9,985 nucleotides of DNA from an uncultured Flavobacteriales bacterium (GTDB taxonomy: Bacteria > Bacteroidota > Bacteroidia > Flavobacteriales_D > Sanyastnellaceae), in assembly GCA_937890245.1 (NCBI GenBank), contig CALACF010000093.1, positions 1 to 9,985 of the forward strand, read 5' to 3'. Below, piece by piece: positions 1-7,132 of this stretch; the stretch's first letter is position 1, and each line of letters begins with the position of its first letter. The position numbers and the translations under genes were made by a program. Under the pieces are notes generated by a model that worked only from the letters and a program-made list of their open reading frames with translations, was not told the DNA's origin and made no database searches.

Positions 1-1553
1 CGCATGGAGACCACGCGCATGGAGACGAGGAGCCGGAAATGTTGGCTGCATTTCCCACGCTGAGCTGCTCGGGGCGGGCGCTGTTGGTTGCTGCGACGGA
101 CTGGCCGCATTGGCTGACCGACGAAGATGCGCCGCAATACGCAGCGTTGCAGCACGCACGCGCCGTACGTGTTGGATCACCTGCCACAAATCAGCTCGAA
201 GAAGCGGGCCGCAGAAGCCGCACTGTGCGCGAAGCGGCGGCCGATGTTTTTGAGGAAGGCCGCGTTGTCGAACCGCCCACGACGCGCGCGCTCGACCGAA
301 CACTGACCCACCGCATCTTCGGTCCGATCATCTTGTTTGCCGTGTTCTTCTTCATCTTCCAAGCGGTTTATGCGTGGTCGGGCGCACCCATGGCATGGAT
401 CGACGCGGGCATGGTCGCATTGGCAGACTGGGTCCAAGCTGTGCTGCCTACCGGCTGGGGGAGTAGACTTTTAGTGGAGGGCGTGATTCCAGGGTTGGGA
501 GGCGTCGTGATTTTCGTGCCGCAAATCGCCATTTTGTTTGGGGCCGTCACGGCGCTGGAGGAGTCGGGCTACATGACGCGCGTGTCTTTTATGAATGACC
601 GTTGGCTTAGAGCGCTGGGCTTGGACGGCCGATCAGCCGTGCCGCTGATGGGCGGGTTTGCCTGCTCGATTCCCGCGATCATCGCCGTGCGAGCGATCCC
701 AGGGCGGCGCGAGCGACTGCTCACCATCCTGATTACGCCGTGGATGACTTGTTCGGCGCGGCTGCCGGTCTATGTCTTCCTCGTGGGCTTCGTGGTGCCC
801 GATGAAACATGGGCTGGGTTCAACCTCCAGGGGCTCTTCCTTTTCGGCGTGTATGCCGCGGGATTGCTGGCTGGACTTGCATTGGCCTTGGTGTTACACC
901 ACGTCCTGCCAAAGGCAACGACGGGGGCATTCACCCAGGAATGGCCACCTTATCGCTGGCCGTCGCTCCGCAACGTGGGGCGTCAAATCGTGGGGCGATC
1001 GAAGGACTTCATCACCTCTGCAGGCCACGTGATTGTAGGGGTTTCCATCGTTTTGTGGGTCCTGGCCAATACCGCTCCTTCCGGCGCGTTTGAGGCGGTT
1101 GATGCCAATTTCACCTCAGATCCCATCACCGGCCAAGTAACCGACCTGGAACACCGAGCGGCGCGAAGCGACGCATCGTGGGCTGGCGAATTGGGCCGCT
1201 TCATCGAGCCGGCCATCGCCCCCCTGGGCTACGACGGTCGCATGGGCATCGCCCTGATGGCGTCGTTTGCCGCGCGCGAGGTCTTCGTCGGAACGATGGC
1301 CACGCTTTATGCAGCAGAAGAAGATGAGGCCGGCATCAGCGCTCTTCAAACGCGTCTCGCCCGCTCGGGTACCCTCTCGCCGGCAACCGCCCTATCACTG
1401 ATCGTCTTCTATATGTTCGCCATGCAGTGCGCAAGCACGATTGCAGTGGTTAGGCGAGAGCTCGACAGTTGGGCGTGGGCCATCGCCCAAGCTTTGGGCA
1501 TGACGGCCATTGCTTGGCTTGCCGCCTTCGCCGCCTTCAATCTTGCGAGCTGA
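1..1553 (+). CDS. feoB: Ferrous iron transport protein B, C-terminal membrane part (5' end outside window)
   Basis: FeoB is an inner-membrane Fe(II) uptake protein made of a cytosolic G domain and a polytopic core. The frame is open from base 3, so the GTPase domain lies left of the window; the ATG at 39 is internal. Counting from that Met, residues 1-90 resemble the helical region after the G domain, ending in LDRTLTHRIFGP. The membrane core follows, with the Fe-gate motifs GFACSIP (C209) and PWMTCSARLPVYVF (C238), then REVFVGTMATLY (413-424) and AMQCASTIAVVRRE (about 461-474), the Bacteroidota form of the C-terminal motif. The stop is TGA at 1551-1553. The C-terminus is complete and intact. 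Its last 17 bp overlap the end of feoA on the other strand. The first codons encode a His/Asp/Glu-rich run (HGDHAHGDEEPE). Family assignment is firm; an intact G domain cannot be checked here. Confidence 0.96.
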   Translation, partial: HGDHAHGDEEPEMLAAFPTLSCSGRALLVAATDWPHWLTDEDAPQYAALQHARAVRVGSPATNQLEEAGRRSRTVREAAADVFEEGRVVEPPTTRALDRTLTHRIFGPIILFAVFFFIFQAVYAWSGAPMAWIDAGMVALADWVQAVLPTGWGSRLLVEGVIPGLGGVVIFVPQIAILFGAVTALEESGYMTRVSFMNDRWLRALGLDGRSAVPLMGGFACSIPAIIAVRAIPGRRERLLTILITPWMTCSARLPVYVFLVGFVVPDETWAGFNLQGLFLFGVYAAGLLAGLALALVLHHVLPKATTGAFTQEWPPYRWPSLRNVGRQIVGRSKDFITSAGHVIVGVSIVLWVLANTAPSGAFEAVDANFTSDPITGQVTDLEHRAARSDASWAGELGRFIEPAIAPLGYDGRMGIALMASFAAREVFVGTMATLYAAEEDEAGISALQTRLARSGTLSPATALSLIVFYMFAMQCASTIAVVRRELDSWAWAIAQALGMTAIAWLAAFAAFNLAS

Positions 1554-1806
1554 CCCAGACTTCGCGAGCCTGCGCCTTGCGCATGGCGAACACGTGACCG
1601 CCAGTCGACACCGCAACGGGCCCGCCAAACGGCGCCTTCTGTCGCATCTCCAGGGTCTCCCCTACTACACAGCCGAGTTCCATCAGCGCAACCATCGCAT
1701 CCGAACAGTCCACACGCTCGATGCGGCCCGACTCGTCGGGCTTCAAGTCGGTGATCCGCTTTAGATGTATGACGCTTGTGAGGTTCATGCGATGCAAAAT
1801 TGGCAT
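1537..1806 (-). CDS. feoA: FeoA family protein, small SH3-like partner of FeoB
   Basis: This 89-residue protein has the FeoA pattern: an opening LKRITDLKPDESGRIERV, a central MELGCVVGETLEM, and a C-terminal VAVSTGGHVFAMRKAQAREVWV. FeoA proteins are small cytosolic SH3-like domains that support FeoB-driven ferrous iron uptake; the length is normal for a stand-alone FeoA. Two starts are possible: ATG at 1806 (89 aa) or ATG at 1788 (83 aa, MNLTSV). I chose 1806 because a purine-rich GGGGCTGGGAATTTT precedes it, but the extra six residues are not conserved family sequence, so the shorter form remains possible. The gene converges on feoB with a 17-bp 3' overlap instead of lying in the usual feoAB operon, so it must have its own promoter; a candidate lies at 1835-1864. 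Bacteroidota often carry FeoA fused to FeoB, so a separate convergent copy is unusual. Confidence 0.9.
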   Translation of the reverse strand: MPILHRMNLTSVIHLKRITDLKPDESGRIERVDCSDAMVALMELGCVVGETLEMRQKAPFGGPVAVSTGGHVFAMRKAQAREVWVSSQD

Positions 1807-1834
1807 AAAATTCCCAGCCCCACCATCCCTCCAT

Positions 1835-1864
1835 CAAGGTATTTCCCGTGAACAGCTGACCAAA
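1835..1864 (-). promoter_or_regulatory. Candidate Bacteroidota-type promoter for feoA
   Basis: On the minus strand TTTG (1861-1864) is followed by exactly 19 bases and then TACCTTG (1835-1841). The known Bacteroidota sigma-70 pattern is TTTG, about 19 bases, then TAnnTTTG, so this match is one base short in the -7 box. Transcription would start near 1828, giving a leader of about 20 nt before the ATG at 1806. It is the only plausible promoter I found in the 117 bases between feoA and the tRNA terminator. I saw no Fur-box palindrome. The call rests on motif spacing only. Confidence 0.45.
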
Positions 1865-1923
1865 GTCGTACAGCCCACTGACTTTGAACCGTATCAACCC
1901 TGAATGTCCCAAGTAAATTCCGG

Positions 1924-1954
1924 AAACAAAAACGCCCGGCGTTAACCGGGCGTT
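1924..1954 (-). terminator. Intrinsic terminator of the tRNA-Val gene
   Basis: A perfect 9-bp inverted repeat, AACGCCCGG (1931-1939) and CCGGGCGTT (1946-1954), encloses a 6-base loop. Read on the minus strand, the GC-rich hairpin is followed by TTTTTGTTT, made by the A-run at 1924-1932. It begins about 10 bases past the 3' end of the tRNA on the same strand, so it is well placed to end tRNA transcription and keep it from running into feoA. Confidence 0.88.
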
Positions 1955-1963
1955 CTTACAAAG

Positions 1964-2038
1964 TGGGCAATACTGGGCTCGAACCAGTGACCTCTGCCCT
2001 GTCAAGGCAGCGCTCTGAACCAGCTGAGCTAATTGCCC
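1964..2038 (-). tRNA. tRNA-Val (anticodon GAC)
   Basis: The reverse strand folds as a full cloverleaf. The 7-bp acceptor stem pairs GGGCAAT (2038-2032) with ATTGCCC (1971-1965), with discriminator A at 1964. The D arm contains AGCTCAGCTGGTTCAGAGC. The anticodon stem CTGCC/GGCAG encloses loop TTGACAG, giving anticodon GAC, which reads the Val codons GUC and GUU. The T arm has ACTGG, TTCGAGC and CCAGT. No CCA is encoded: the next bases are CTT, so CCA must be added after transcription. A terminator follows and a promoter box precedes it, so this is a single-gene tRNA unit. No second tRNA is visible beside it. Confidence 0.96.
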
Positions 2039-2048
2039 AAAGCGGGCG

Positions 2049-2056
2049 CAAATATA
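2049..2056 (-). promoter_or_regulatory. TATATTTG -7 box upstream of tRNA-Val
   Basis: On the minus strand these bases read TATATTTG, an exact match to the Bacteroidota -7 consensus TAnnTTTG. The box ends 10 bases before the mature 5' end of the tRNA, so transcription would start a few bases upstream of the tRNA and RNase P would remove a very short leader. I found no convincing TTG at the -33 position (the bases there read about TGCTG), so only the -7 box is annotated. Confidence 0.6.
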
Positions 2057-2100
2057 CAACTGAATAGACGACCGCAGCACGACCTACCGCCCCAGACTTT

Positions 2101-2440
2101 TATCATCTGAATTGCTGTGACTTCAAAATGCTTGTAATTATTCCTCCTTGCGACGGCAACGAGGGCTGCTATTGTGACGACAACTTTTTCGACAACGAGA
2201 TCCAAAGCGAATGCGATTTGGCACTTTGGATTTGGGATGACGGAGCCACAAGCATGCACAATGGTCCGGCTACTGGGGCCAGCCACATATATGCCGCTGG
2301 TGGCGACTATGAAGTCTGCGTCAAAGTCAGTCGAACTGCCACCGATGGCGCAAGGTGTTGAACCCATGGTGGGAATGGACGTGCGGGCCTTCCCGAATCC
2401 GAGCGATGGTGTCGCAACGGTGCGCGCGGTCGTAAATTGA
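2101..2440 (+). pseudogene. Relic of a T9SS-secreted protein with a PKD-like segment
   Basis: Two overlapping frames carry parts of one secreted Bacteroidota protein. Frame A (open from 2068, first Met 2128, stop TGA 2359-2361) encodes a Cys/Asp-rich stretch, then ALWIWDDGATS and IYAAGGDYEVCVKVSRTA, which resembles the end of a PKD or related Ig-like repeat (aromatic-x-WDDG, then Y-x-AG-x-Y-x-V). Frame B picks up in the same region and encodes VEPMVGMDVRAFPNPSDG, the typical opening of a type A T9SS sorting domain, but stops at 2438-2440, some 50-60 residues short of a full domain. The break between frames lies around 2330-2360. There is no signal peptide or plausible full-length start. I read this as a decayed gene with a frameshift and deletions at both ends. 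The exact parent protein is not identifiable, and a short expressed fragment cannot be excluded. Confidence 0.62.
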
Positions 2441-2459
2441 TCTGGCGTTATTGCGGGCG

Positions 2460-3782
2460 TTACTTCCCGGCGTTCTTGCGGCGAATCAAGTCGAGCAACG
2501 GTATGAGCACGAAGCCGTCCGCCCTCCGGATGTAGGCCACCGCTGCGGTGTTCCAAAGCGCGGAGCCGACCACGGTGGCCAACGCTGCGCCGACCATGCC
2601 AATTTCTGGGATCAGCCAGAGATTGAGTGCGACATTCAGCAACGCGAAAATGGCCATGATGCGGGTCACAACGCGCTCTCGGCCTGTCATGTTGAGGTAC
2701 ATCACTGGGCTGCATATCACGTTGATCCATTGGGATAAGGCCAACAACGCCAAGGAAATCCAGGCATCATCGCTTGAGAATTCCTGGCCGAAATAGGCAG
2801 TGATCCAGGGCGCGGCAAGGAGCACGGCAAGGAGCACGGCGGAGGAAAATGCCATGTTGAGCCAGCCGATGCGGTGCGCGGCCGTGCGCAAACCATCCCA
2901 GTCACGCGACGCGTGCAGGGCGCCGAAATTAGGGGCTGCGATGGCATTGATTGCGAATTGGCTGAACGCCACTAGGGCTGCCAAACGAAAAACAAAGCGG
3001 TATACGCCGAGGTCCTCAGCTGTCATAAAATGGCCCACCATCAAGGCGTCGGTCCAGCTCATGACCAAGTACAAACCTCCACTCAGCCACATCGGCCGGG
3101 CCGCCTGCCAAATTTCTTCGAGCGGCTTGCGTTGGTCGGACGTTGCGGCGGCTTCGCGCGGCAACCTCCCGAGCGCAATTGCGATCCAGACAATGCCCAC
3201 AACGCCCCAAATACAAGCCGCAAGACCCAAGGCGTCGACAGCTGACAAGCCGCCAGGCCACAGCAGAAACAGGCCCGCAGCGAGCCCCATCATCGGGCCG
3301 GGCTGCAGGAGCGCATACGGGAACATCTTTTGAAGTCCACGAAGCGATTCTGCTGCAAACCCCGCGAGGGCAAAGAGGATGGATGCCGGCAATAGCCAGG
3401 GCATGACTTGTTCAAAATTTTCATCAAAACCCGCCGCCCAAAAACTCCACAAGCCCCAGGCGATCGAGCCCAAAATCGTGGTCGCAAGCAGCACGCGAAC
3501 GCCCGCCCAACGGATGGCCAATCGGATGGCCGCCCAGCGGCCCTGCTCGGCAAATGCGGCGAAAAACCGGACCACCGCAGCGTCCAAGCCCAGGCGGCCC
3601 AAAACAGCGATCACCGTTACCAAGGTCAGTAGAAATTCAGCAAGCCCGAAGGCTGCAGAACCCTGCTGCTGCACAACGATATAGGCAAAGCCGAGCCCGC
3701 CCAAAGCACCCAACACCTTGACTGCCAATACAATTGCAGACCCTTTCAATAGTTTTCTCCAACCTGTCCGTTTCTCGGTCAT
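2460..3782 (-). CDS. Polysaccharide/lipid-linked oligosaccharide flippase (MOP superfamily, Wzx-like)
   Basis: The 440-residue product is almost entirely hydrophobic, with about 12-14 predicted membrane helices, the size and pattern of Wzx/RfbX and related MOP-superfamily exporters. Typical landmarks are the N-terminal KGSAIVLAVKVLGALGGLGF helix, the loop QGSAAFGLAEFLLTLVTV, GRLGLDAAVVRFFA, a central MSWTDALMVGHFMTAEDLGVYR segment and the late helix pair ending in a basic tail (LIRRKNAGK). Members move undecaprenyl-linked glycans across the inner membrane for O-antigen, capsule or exopolysaccharide. No glycosyltransferase or polymerase gene lies nearby, so the glycan is unknown and the gene is an orphan here. 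I chose the ATG at 3782 (MTEKRTGWRK); the frame stays open to 4049 but that extension is Pro/His/Cys-rich and antisense to the next gene. A TACCTTG at 3790-3796 is a weak promoter box just upstream. It converges on the relic at 2440. Confidence 0.88.
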   Translation of the reverse strand: MTEKRTGWRKLLKGSAIVLAVKVLGALGGLGFAYIVVQQQGSAAFGLAEFLLTLVTVIAVLGRLGLDAAVVRFFAAFAEQGRWAAIRLAIRWAGVRVLLATTILGSIAWGLWSFWAAGFDENFEQVMPWLLPASILFALAGFAAESLRGLQKMFPYALLQPGPMMGLAAGLFLLWPGGLSAVDALGLAACIWGVVGIVWIAIALGRLPREAAATSDQRKPLEEIWQAARPMWLSGGLYLVMSWTDALMVGHFMTAEDLGVYRFVFRLAALVAFSQFAINAIAAPNFGALHASRDWDGLRTAAHRIGWLNMAFSSAVLLAVLLAAPWITAYFGQEFSSDDAWISLALLALSQWINVICSPVMYLNMTGRERVVTRIMAIFALLNVALNLWLIPEIGMVGAALATVVGSALWNTAAVAYIRRADGFVLIPLLDLIRRKNAGK

Positions 3783-3827
3783 CCGGCGGCAAGGTACATG
3801 CGGCGGGGAATTGTCTACATTGGCGGG

Positions 3828-4565
3828 ATGGACGATTTTACAGTGGTCATAACAGCGAGCGAACCGCGGTATTGGATGATGATGGGCGGGGCCTTGGTCG
3901 GGGGTTGGTTGGTGATGCGGCTGTTTGGGCGATTGCCTGAAAACCGGCGCGCCAGTGCATTGAAAACACTTGGGTGGTCCATGGTCGTTTTCCTCGGCAT
4001 TGGATTGGGCAACGAGATTTTCAGCACAGACCCGCCGTTCACCGTGCATCGCTCACTGCCCTTGCAGCTTTGCGGCATCAACGCGTGGATGCTTGCCATC
4101 AATTGTTTCTACCGCAACCCGCGCGTCTTTGCTTTCGCCGGATTTCTCGGCATCATCGGCGGCTTTCACTCATTTATGACGCCCGAGTTCAACACCGGCG
4201 CCTCGGGCTTTTCGGTGATCGTCTATACCATCAAACACGCCGCGCTGATCTGGGTTCCGATCATCATGTACCGCACGTACGGCATGCGGTTCGCGCGCTA
4301 CGCTTGGCTTCGCGTGTACTTCAGCCTTGCCTTGCTGTCTTTCGTGATGATTGGCATCAACGGTGCGCTCAATATCTATTGGCCCTCAGACATCGGCGCT
4401 GTTGCCAACTACATGTTCACCTGGGTCGCCCCCGTTGCAGACAACCCCTTCATCTTGGATTGGGCTTGGCCTTGGTACCTCGCGCCTCTGCACCTGGTGC
4501 TGATCGGACATTTGGTGCTGGTCAACTTCTTCTTTCGCCGGCGTGAGAGTGGGCCAATGCTATGA
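3828..4565 (+). CDS. YwaF/TMEM164-family integral membrane protein
   Basis: The product (245 aa from the ATG at 3828) has about seven hydrophobic segments and fits the TIGR02206/YwaF family, which includes human TMEM164. Conserved features are SLPLQLCGINAW with a Cys (C82) early in a helix, GGFHSFMTPEF with H114, IKHAALIW with H137, the GALNIYWPSDIGAVANYMF segment, and DWAWPWYLAPLHL near the end. Human TMEM164 is reported to be an acyltransferase that uses a Cys and makes ether phospholipids; the role of bacterial members is unsettled, so lipid acyl transfer is only inference. An upstream in-frame ATG at 3798 would add ten residues (MRRGIVYIGG) and leave only 15 bp to the divergent flippase start; I prefer 3828 because MDDFTVVITASEP better fits family N-termini. 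The gene ends 15 bp before the convergent acylase gene, with no clear terminator between. Confidence 0.82.
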   Translation: MDDFTVVITASEPRYWMMMGGALVGGWLVMRLFGRLPENRRASALKTLGWSMVVFLGIGLGNEIFSTDPPFTVHRSLPLQLCGINAWMLAINCFYRNPRVFAFAGFLGIIGGFHSFMTPEFNTGASGFSVIVYTIKHAALIWVPIIMYRTYGMRFARYAWLRVYFSLALLSFVMIGINGALNIYWPSDIGAVANYMFTWVAPVADNPFILDWAWPWYLAPLHLVLIGHLVLVNFFFRRRESGPML

Positions 4566-4580
4566 GCTCGGAACAAATTT

Positions 4581-6995
4581 TCAAGGAAGCTCGGCCGGTA
4601 AAAGGGTTGAAACTCCAATGGTGTGGGCGTCAATGTCTGCCCGGTCCATGCGCTGGGCGCGGAAGCGACCGGCGTGGTAGAGGGGGGCCTGGTTGTCGTA
4701 AAATTTGCTGAAGGCATTGCCGGATTGGCCTGTCGGAAGAATGCTCTCGGCCGCGTCGACGTCGGCGAAATCAATCGAGATGCGCATCGAAGGGCCCGAG
4801 AACACTTCATAGTCAACGGCCTCTTTCAGCTTGAACTCATATTTGTTCAGCGCATCTTTTGCCGCCGGAACAGGGAACGGACCCACGTTGAGGAAGTCGC
4901 CAAGAACAGGCACGTCAGCCATGGCGTGTTTGTGGGTCACGTGGTGGAGCCGGTCGTACCGCCAAGCAGAAGCGTCCGCGCCGAGCGCGCCCTCGAGATC
5001 TTTGACGGCTGTGCGGAAGGCCGCAGCAATGATGTCGGCTGGCGTTTCCACGGCCTCAGTCCGCACGTCGTCCCACCAAGGCGAATCTGAGTTGGCCAAT
5101 AAACGGGGGAACGTATTCTCGCTCACAATCGTCTTGTGGAACGTTTCAAATTTCTCGGCTCCCGAACGGTCCGCAGCAGCTCCACGGATGAACTCGTCAG
5201 CCATGGCGCCTTCAATCGTCCGGTACATCCATCGGTAATACAGCGTAGGCGACGTCTCAGCCCCTTCATGCGTTCCGTGCCAACCCCGCATCTGATCTAG
5301 CAGTTCGGCCACTTCAGGCGAGAACTCCTGCTCGCCAACATGGCCCACGAGCATGGCGTTGTTGCGGTCGTAGACCGGCGAGTGATTGCTCAACTGGAGT
5401 CTCTGGGCGTCGGCGACAGTCCAGCCTTTGTCTTGCGACTGCAAGGCGGACTGAATCGCCGCCGCCCGCGTATTCCCAGCGTAGTAATGGCCCGGGTAAT
5501 GAACGCCATCCACGCTGTCCGGCGCGTTGTTGGCCGAAAACACGAAACCACAAGCGGGGTTGACCGATTGCGGGTTCTTCTCGAAGGGGTACCAGCCGGT
5601 GGGGTCATTTTCCGCCAAGCTCCCGTCGATCGACGCCTTGGTGTCCACATGCGCGGGGCGGACGGGCAATTTGGCGCTTGCCCACCATGCGATGTTGCCT
5701 TGCTCGTCTCCGTACATGATGTTCAGCCCCGGCGCGTGAACGAGTGCGGCTGAACGCTGGACGTCCTCCAAAGATTCGGCGCGAGAAAATCCGTAGAACG
5801 CCTCCTGAATTTTATTGTCTGGGTACTGCGTATACGCCCACCACATGGCTACATCGTCGTGGATAATTGGGCCGTGGTGCGTTTTTCGAAGCTCGAACTC
5901 GACGCTGTCGCCGCCCTGAACTTTGATCGTTTCCGTCGTGACTTCCAGGTCAAGCCACGCCCCGTCGTGCAAGTATTTTTCGCCTTTGATCGTCTCCGCG
6001 TAAAGGTCGATATCATCGTTTACAAACATGGTGATGCCCCAGGCGTGCGAACGTGTGTGGCCAATGGCGGGGAAGGGCAAGCCGGCAATGTGGTTCCCGT
6101 AGTATTCAACATCCGGCGTTACAATATGGGCCTCGTACCAGACCGACGGCGAGGCGTAAGCCATGTGCGCGTCGTTGCAAAAGATGACTTCGCCCGAGGC
6201 GGTCTTGTCGCCGCCGATGACCCAGGCGTTGGAGCCGATCCACTGGGGAACGGGACGCACCGCGTCGAGGGCTGCGACTTTTATAGAAAGGCCTGAAATG
6301 TCGCGCATGGCGGCGGCGGGCGCAATAGAATTGGCCGGGCGCCCGTGAACGGGAATGCGCGTGAAGCCGTCCGGGGTCGTGGCCAAGTCGGTGACGTAGG
6401 CCGGGGCTAGATTGGCCTTCATCCAGTCCAGAATGGGCTCTGTCTTTAGGTGGATGGCGAAGCTGTATGCCATGAAACCCGTGGCGCAGTACATGTCTCG
6501 GGTGTCAAAGGGGGCAGGGGTGGAGCCCACCAAGCGGTATTCCAATGGCGTATGGCCCTCCGAAATGAAGCGATTGACACCTTCCAAGTAGGCCGCAGCT
6601 GCAGCTTGGATTTGGAGCGGTGCCTCAGCTTGGAAAGCCTTCGTCGCCCGGTCCGCCGCATCGCGCATACCGAGCGTCCGCAGGTACTGGTCGTTCTCAA
6701 CCATGTCCTTGCCGAGCAATGCCGACAGCTCACCTGCTCCAGCCCGACGAAGTAAATCCATCTGCCACAGTCGCTCCGAAGCGTGGACGTAGCCCAGAGC
6801 GTAAAGGGCATCGGTCTCACTATCGGCATAAATATGCGGCACAGCCATGTCATCAAATACCACTTCCACGGCGGCCTCAACGCCATCCGTCTCCAACATA
6901 AATGCGTAATCGGTACCCGATCGTTGGATGAAAATAAAACCGGCGACGGCGCCAATCAGGCATAGGAGGACGGGTACTTTGAAAATCTTCTTCAT
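4581..6995 (-). CDS. Penicillin acylase family Ntn hydrolase, membrane-anchored
   Basis: This 804-residue protein is a full-length penicillin amidase (S45) precursor. Such enzymes cleave themselves into alpha and beta chains and hydrolyse side-chain amides; relatives act on penicillins, acyl-homoserine lactones or cyclic lipopeptides. Residues 1-24 (MKKIFKVPVLLCLIGAVAGF) form an uncleaved-looking signal anchor. The alpha chain has VPHIYADSETDALYALGYVHASERLWQMD and AGAGELSALLG. The catalytic Ser255 sits in WIGSNAWVIGGDKT, predicted to become the beta-chain N-terminus after cleavage at G254. Further residues are the oxyanion Asn489 in FSANNAP, Arg510 in AGNTRAAAI, and the C-terminal PTGQSGNAFSKFYDNQ. 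All catalytic residues are present, so it should be active in the periplasm. I chose the ATG at 6995 because the longer frame (to 7106) only buries the signal anchor. It has no T9SS sorting domain, unlike its upstream neighbours. The substrate is not predictable from sequence. Confidence 0.93.
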   Translation of the reverse strand: MKKIFKVPVLLCLIGAVAGFIFIQRSGTDYAFMLETDGVEAAVEVVFDDMAVPHIYADSETDALYALGYVHASERLWQMDLLRRAGAGELSALLGKDMVENDQYLRTLGMRDAADRATKAFQAEAPLQIQAAAAAYLEGVNRFISEGHTPLEYRLVGSTPAPFDTRDMYCATGFMAYSFAIHLKTEPILDWMKANLAPAYVTDLATTPDGFTRIPVHGRPANSIAPAAAMRDISGLSIKVAALDAVRPVPQWIGSNAWVIGGDKTASGEVIFCNDAHMAYASPSVWYEAHIVTPDVEYYGNHIAGLPFPAIGHTRSHAWGITMFVNDDIDLYAETIKGEKYLHDGAWLDLEVTTETIKVQGGDSVEFELRKTHHGPIIHDDVAMWWAYTQYPDNKIQEAFYGFSRAESLEDVQRSAALVHAPGLNIMYGDEQGNIAWWASAKLPVRPAHVDTKASIDGSLAENDPTGWYPFEKNPQSVNPACGFVFSANNAPDSVDGVHYPGHYYAGNTRAAAIQSALQSQDKGWTVADAQRLQLSNHSPVYDRNNAMLVGHVGEQEFSPEVAELLDQMRGWHGTHEGAETSPTLYYRWMYRTIEGAMADEFIRGAAADRSGAEKFETFHKTIVSENTFPRLLANSDSPWWDDVRTEAVETPADIIAAAFRTAVKDLEGALGADASAWRYDRLHHVTHKHAMADVPVLGDFLNVGPFPVPAAKDALNKYEFKLKEAVDYEVFSGPSMRISIDFADVDAAESILPTGQSGNAFSKFYDNQAPLYHAGRFRAQRMDRADIDAHTIGVSTLLPAELP

Positions 6996-7132
6996 GGCTG
7001 AATTTGGTGTGCTGTACGTCGAACTGTGTCCAAGGTGGCAACAAAACCAAAAGAGGGCACAGGACGCCGCCTTGCCTTCAGGAAAGCAGACGGCAACTGC
7101 CAGCAAGTTGGTATAACTGCGATATGCGACAC
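6996..7132. other. Intergenic gap between esterase and acylase genes
   Basis: 137 bases separate the esterase stop from the acylase start, both on the minus strand. It could hold the acylase promoter, but I found no good TTTG-N19-TAnnTTTG pair; the nearest is a TGGTTTTG on the minus strand without a -33 partner. A weak inverted repeat (CAAC...GTTG) is present, but no hairpin with a T-run. Whether the acylase is co-transcribed with the esterase is therefore undecided. Confidence 0.5.

Noticed and set aside
1924..2060. tRNA-Val as an integration site for a mobile element
   Set aside because: There is no repeat of the tRNA 3' end nearby and no integrase gene; the relic lies on the 5' side, whereas most elements integrate at the 3' end.
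1409..2080. 223-codon minus-strand frame covering feoA, the terminator and the tRNA
   Set aside because: It runs through a clear tRNA and terminator and overlaps feoA in another frame; its translation has no recognisable domain and odd composition.
3783..4049. N-terminal extension of the flippase to the ATG at 4049
   Set aside because: The extra 89 residues are Pro/His/Cys-rich, lie antisense to the YwaF/TMEM164-like gene, and family members start just before the first helix, as at 3782.
3974..4546. 190-codon plus-strand frame inside the YwaF/TMEM164-like gene
   Set aside because: It is a His/Arg-rich shadow of the membrane-protein frame without family features.
4564..4592. Inverted/direct repeat (GAGCT...AGCTC, AGCTCGG twice) between the convergent genes as a bidirectional terminator
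   Set aside because: Only 5 bp can pair across a 19-base loop and no T-run follows on either strand.
6996..7106. N-terminal extension of the acylase to the start at 7106
   Set aside because: It would place 37 residues before the classic MKKIFKVPVLL signal anchor, blocking its role.
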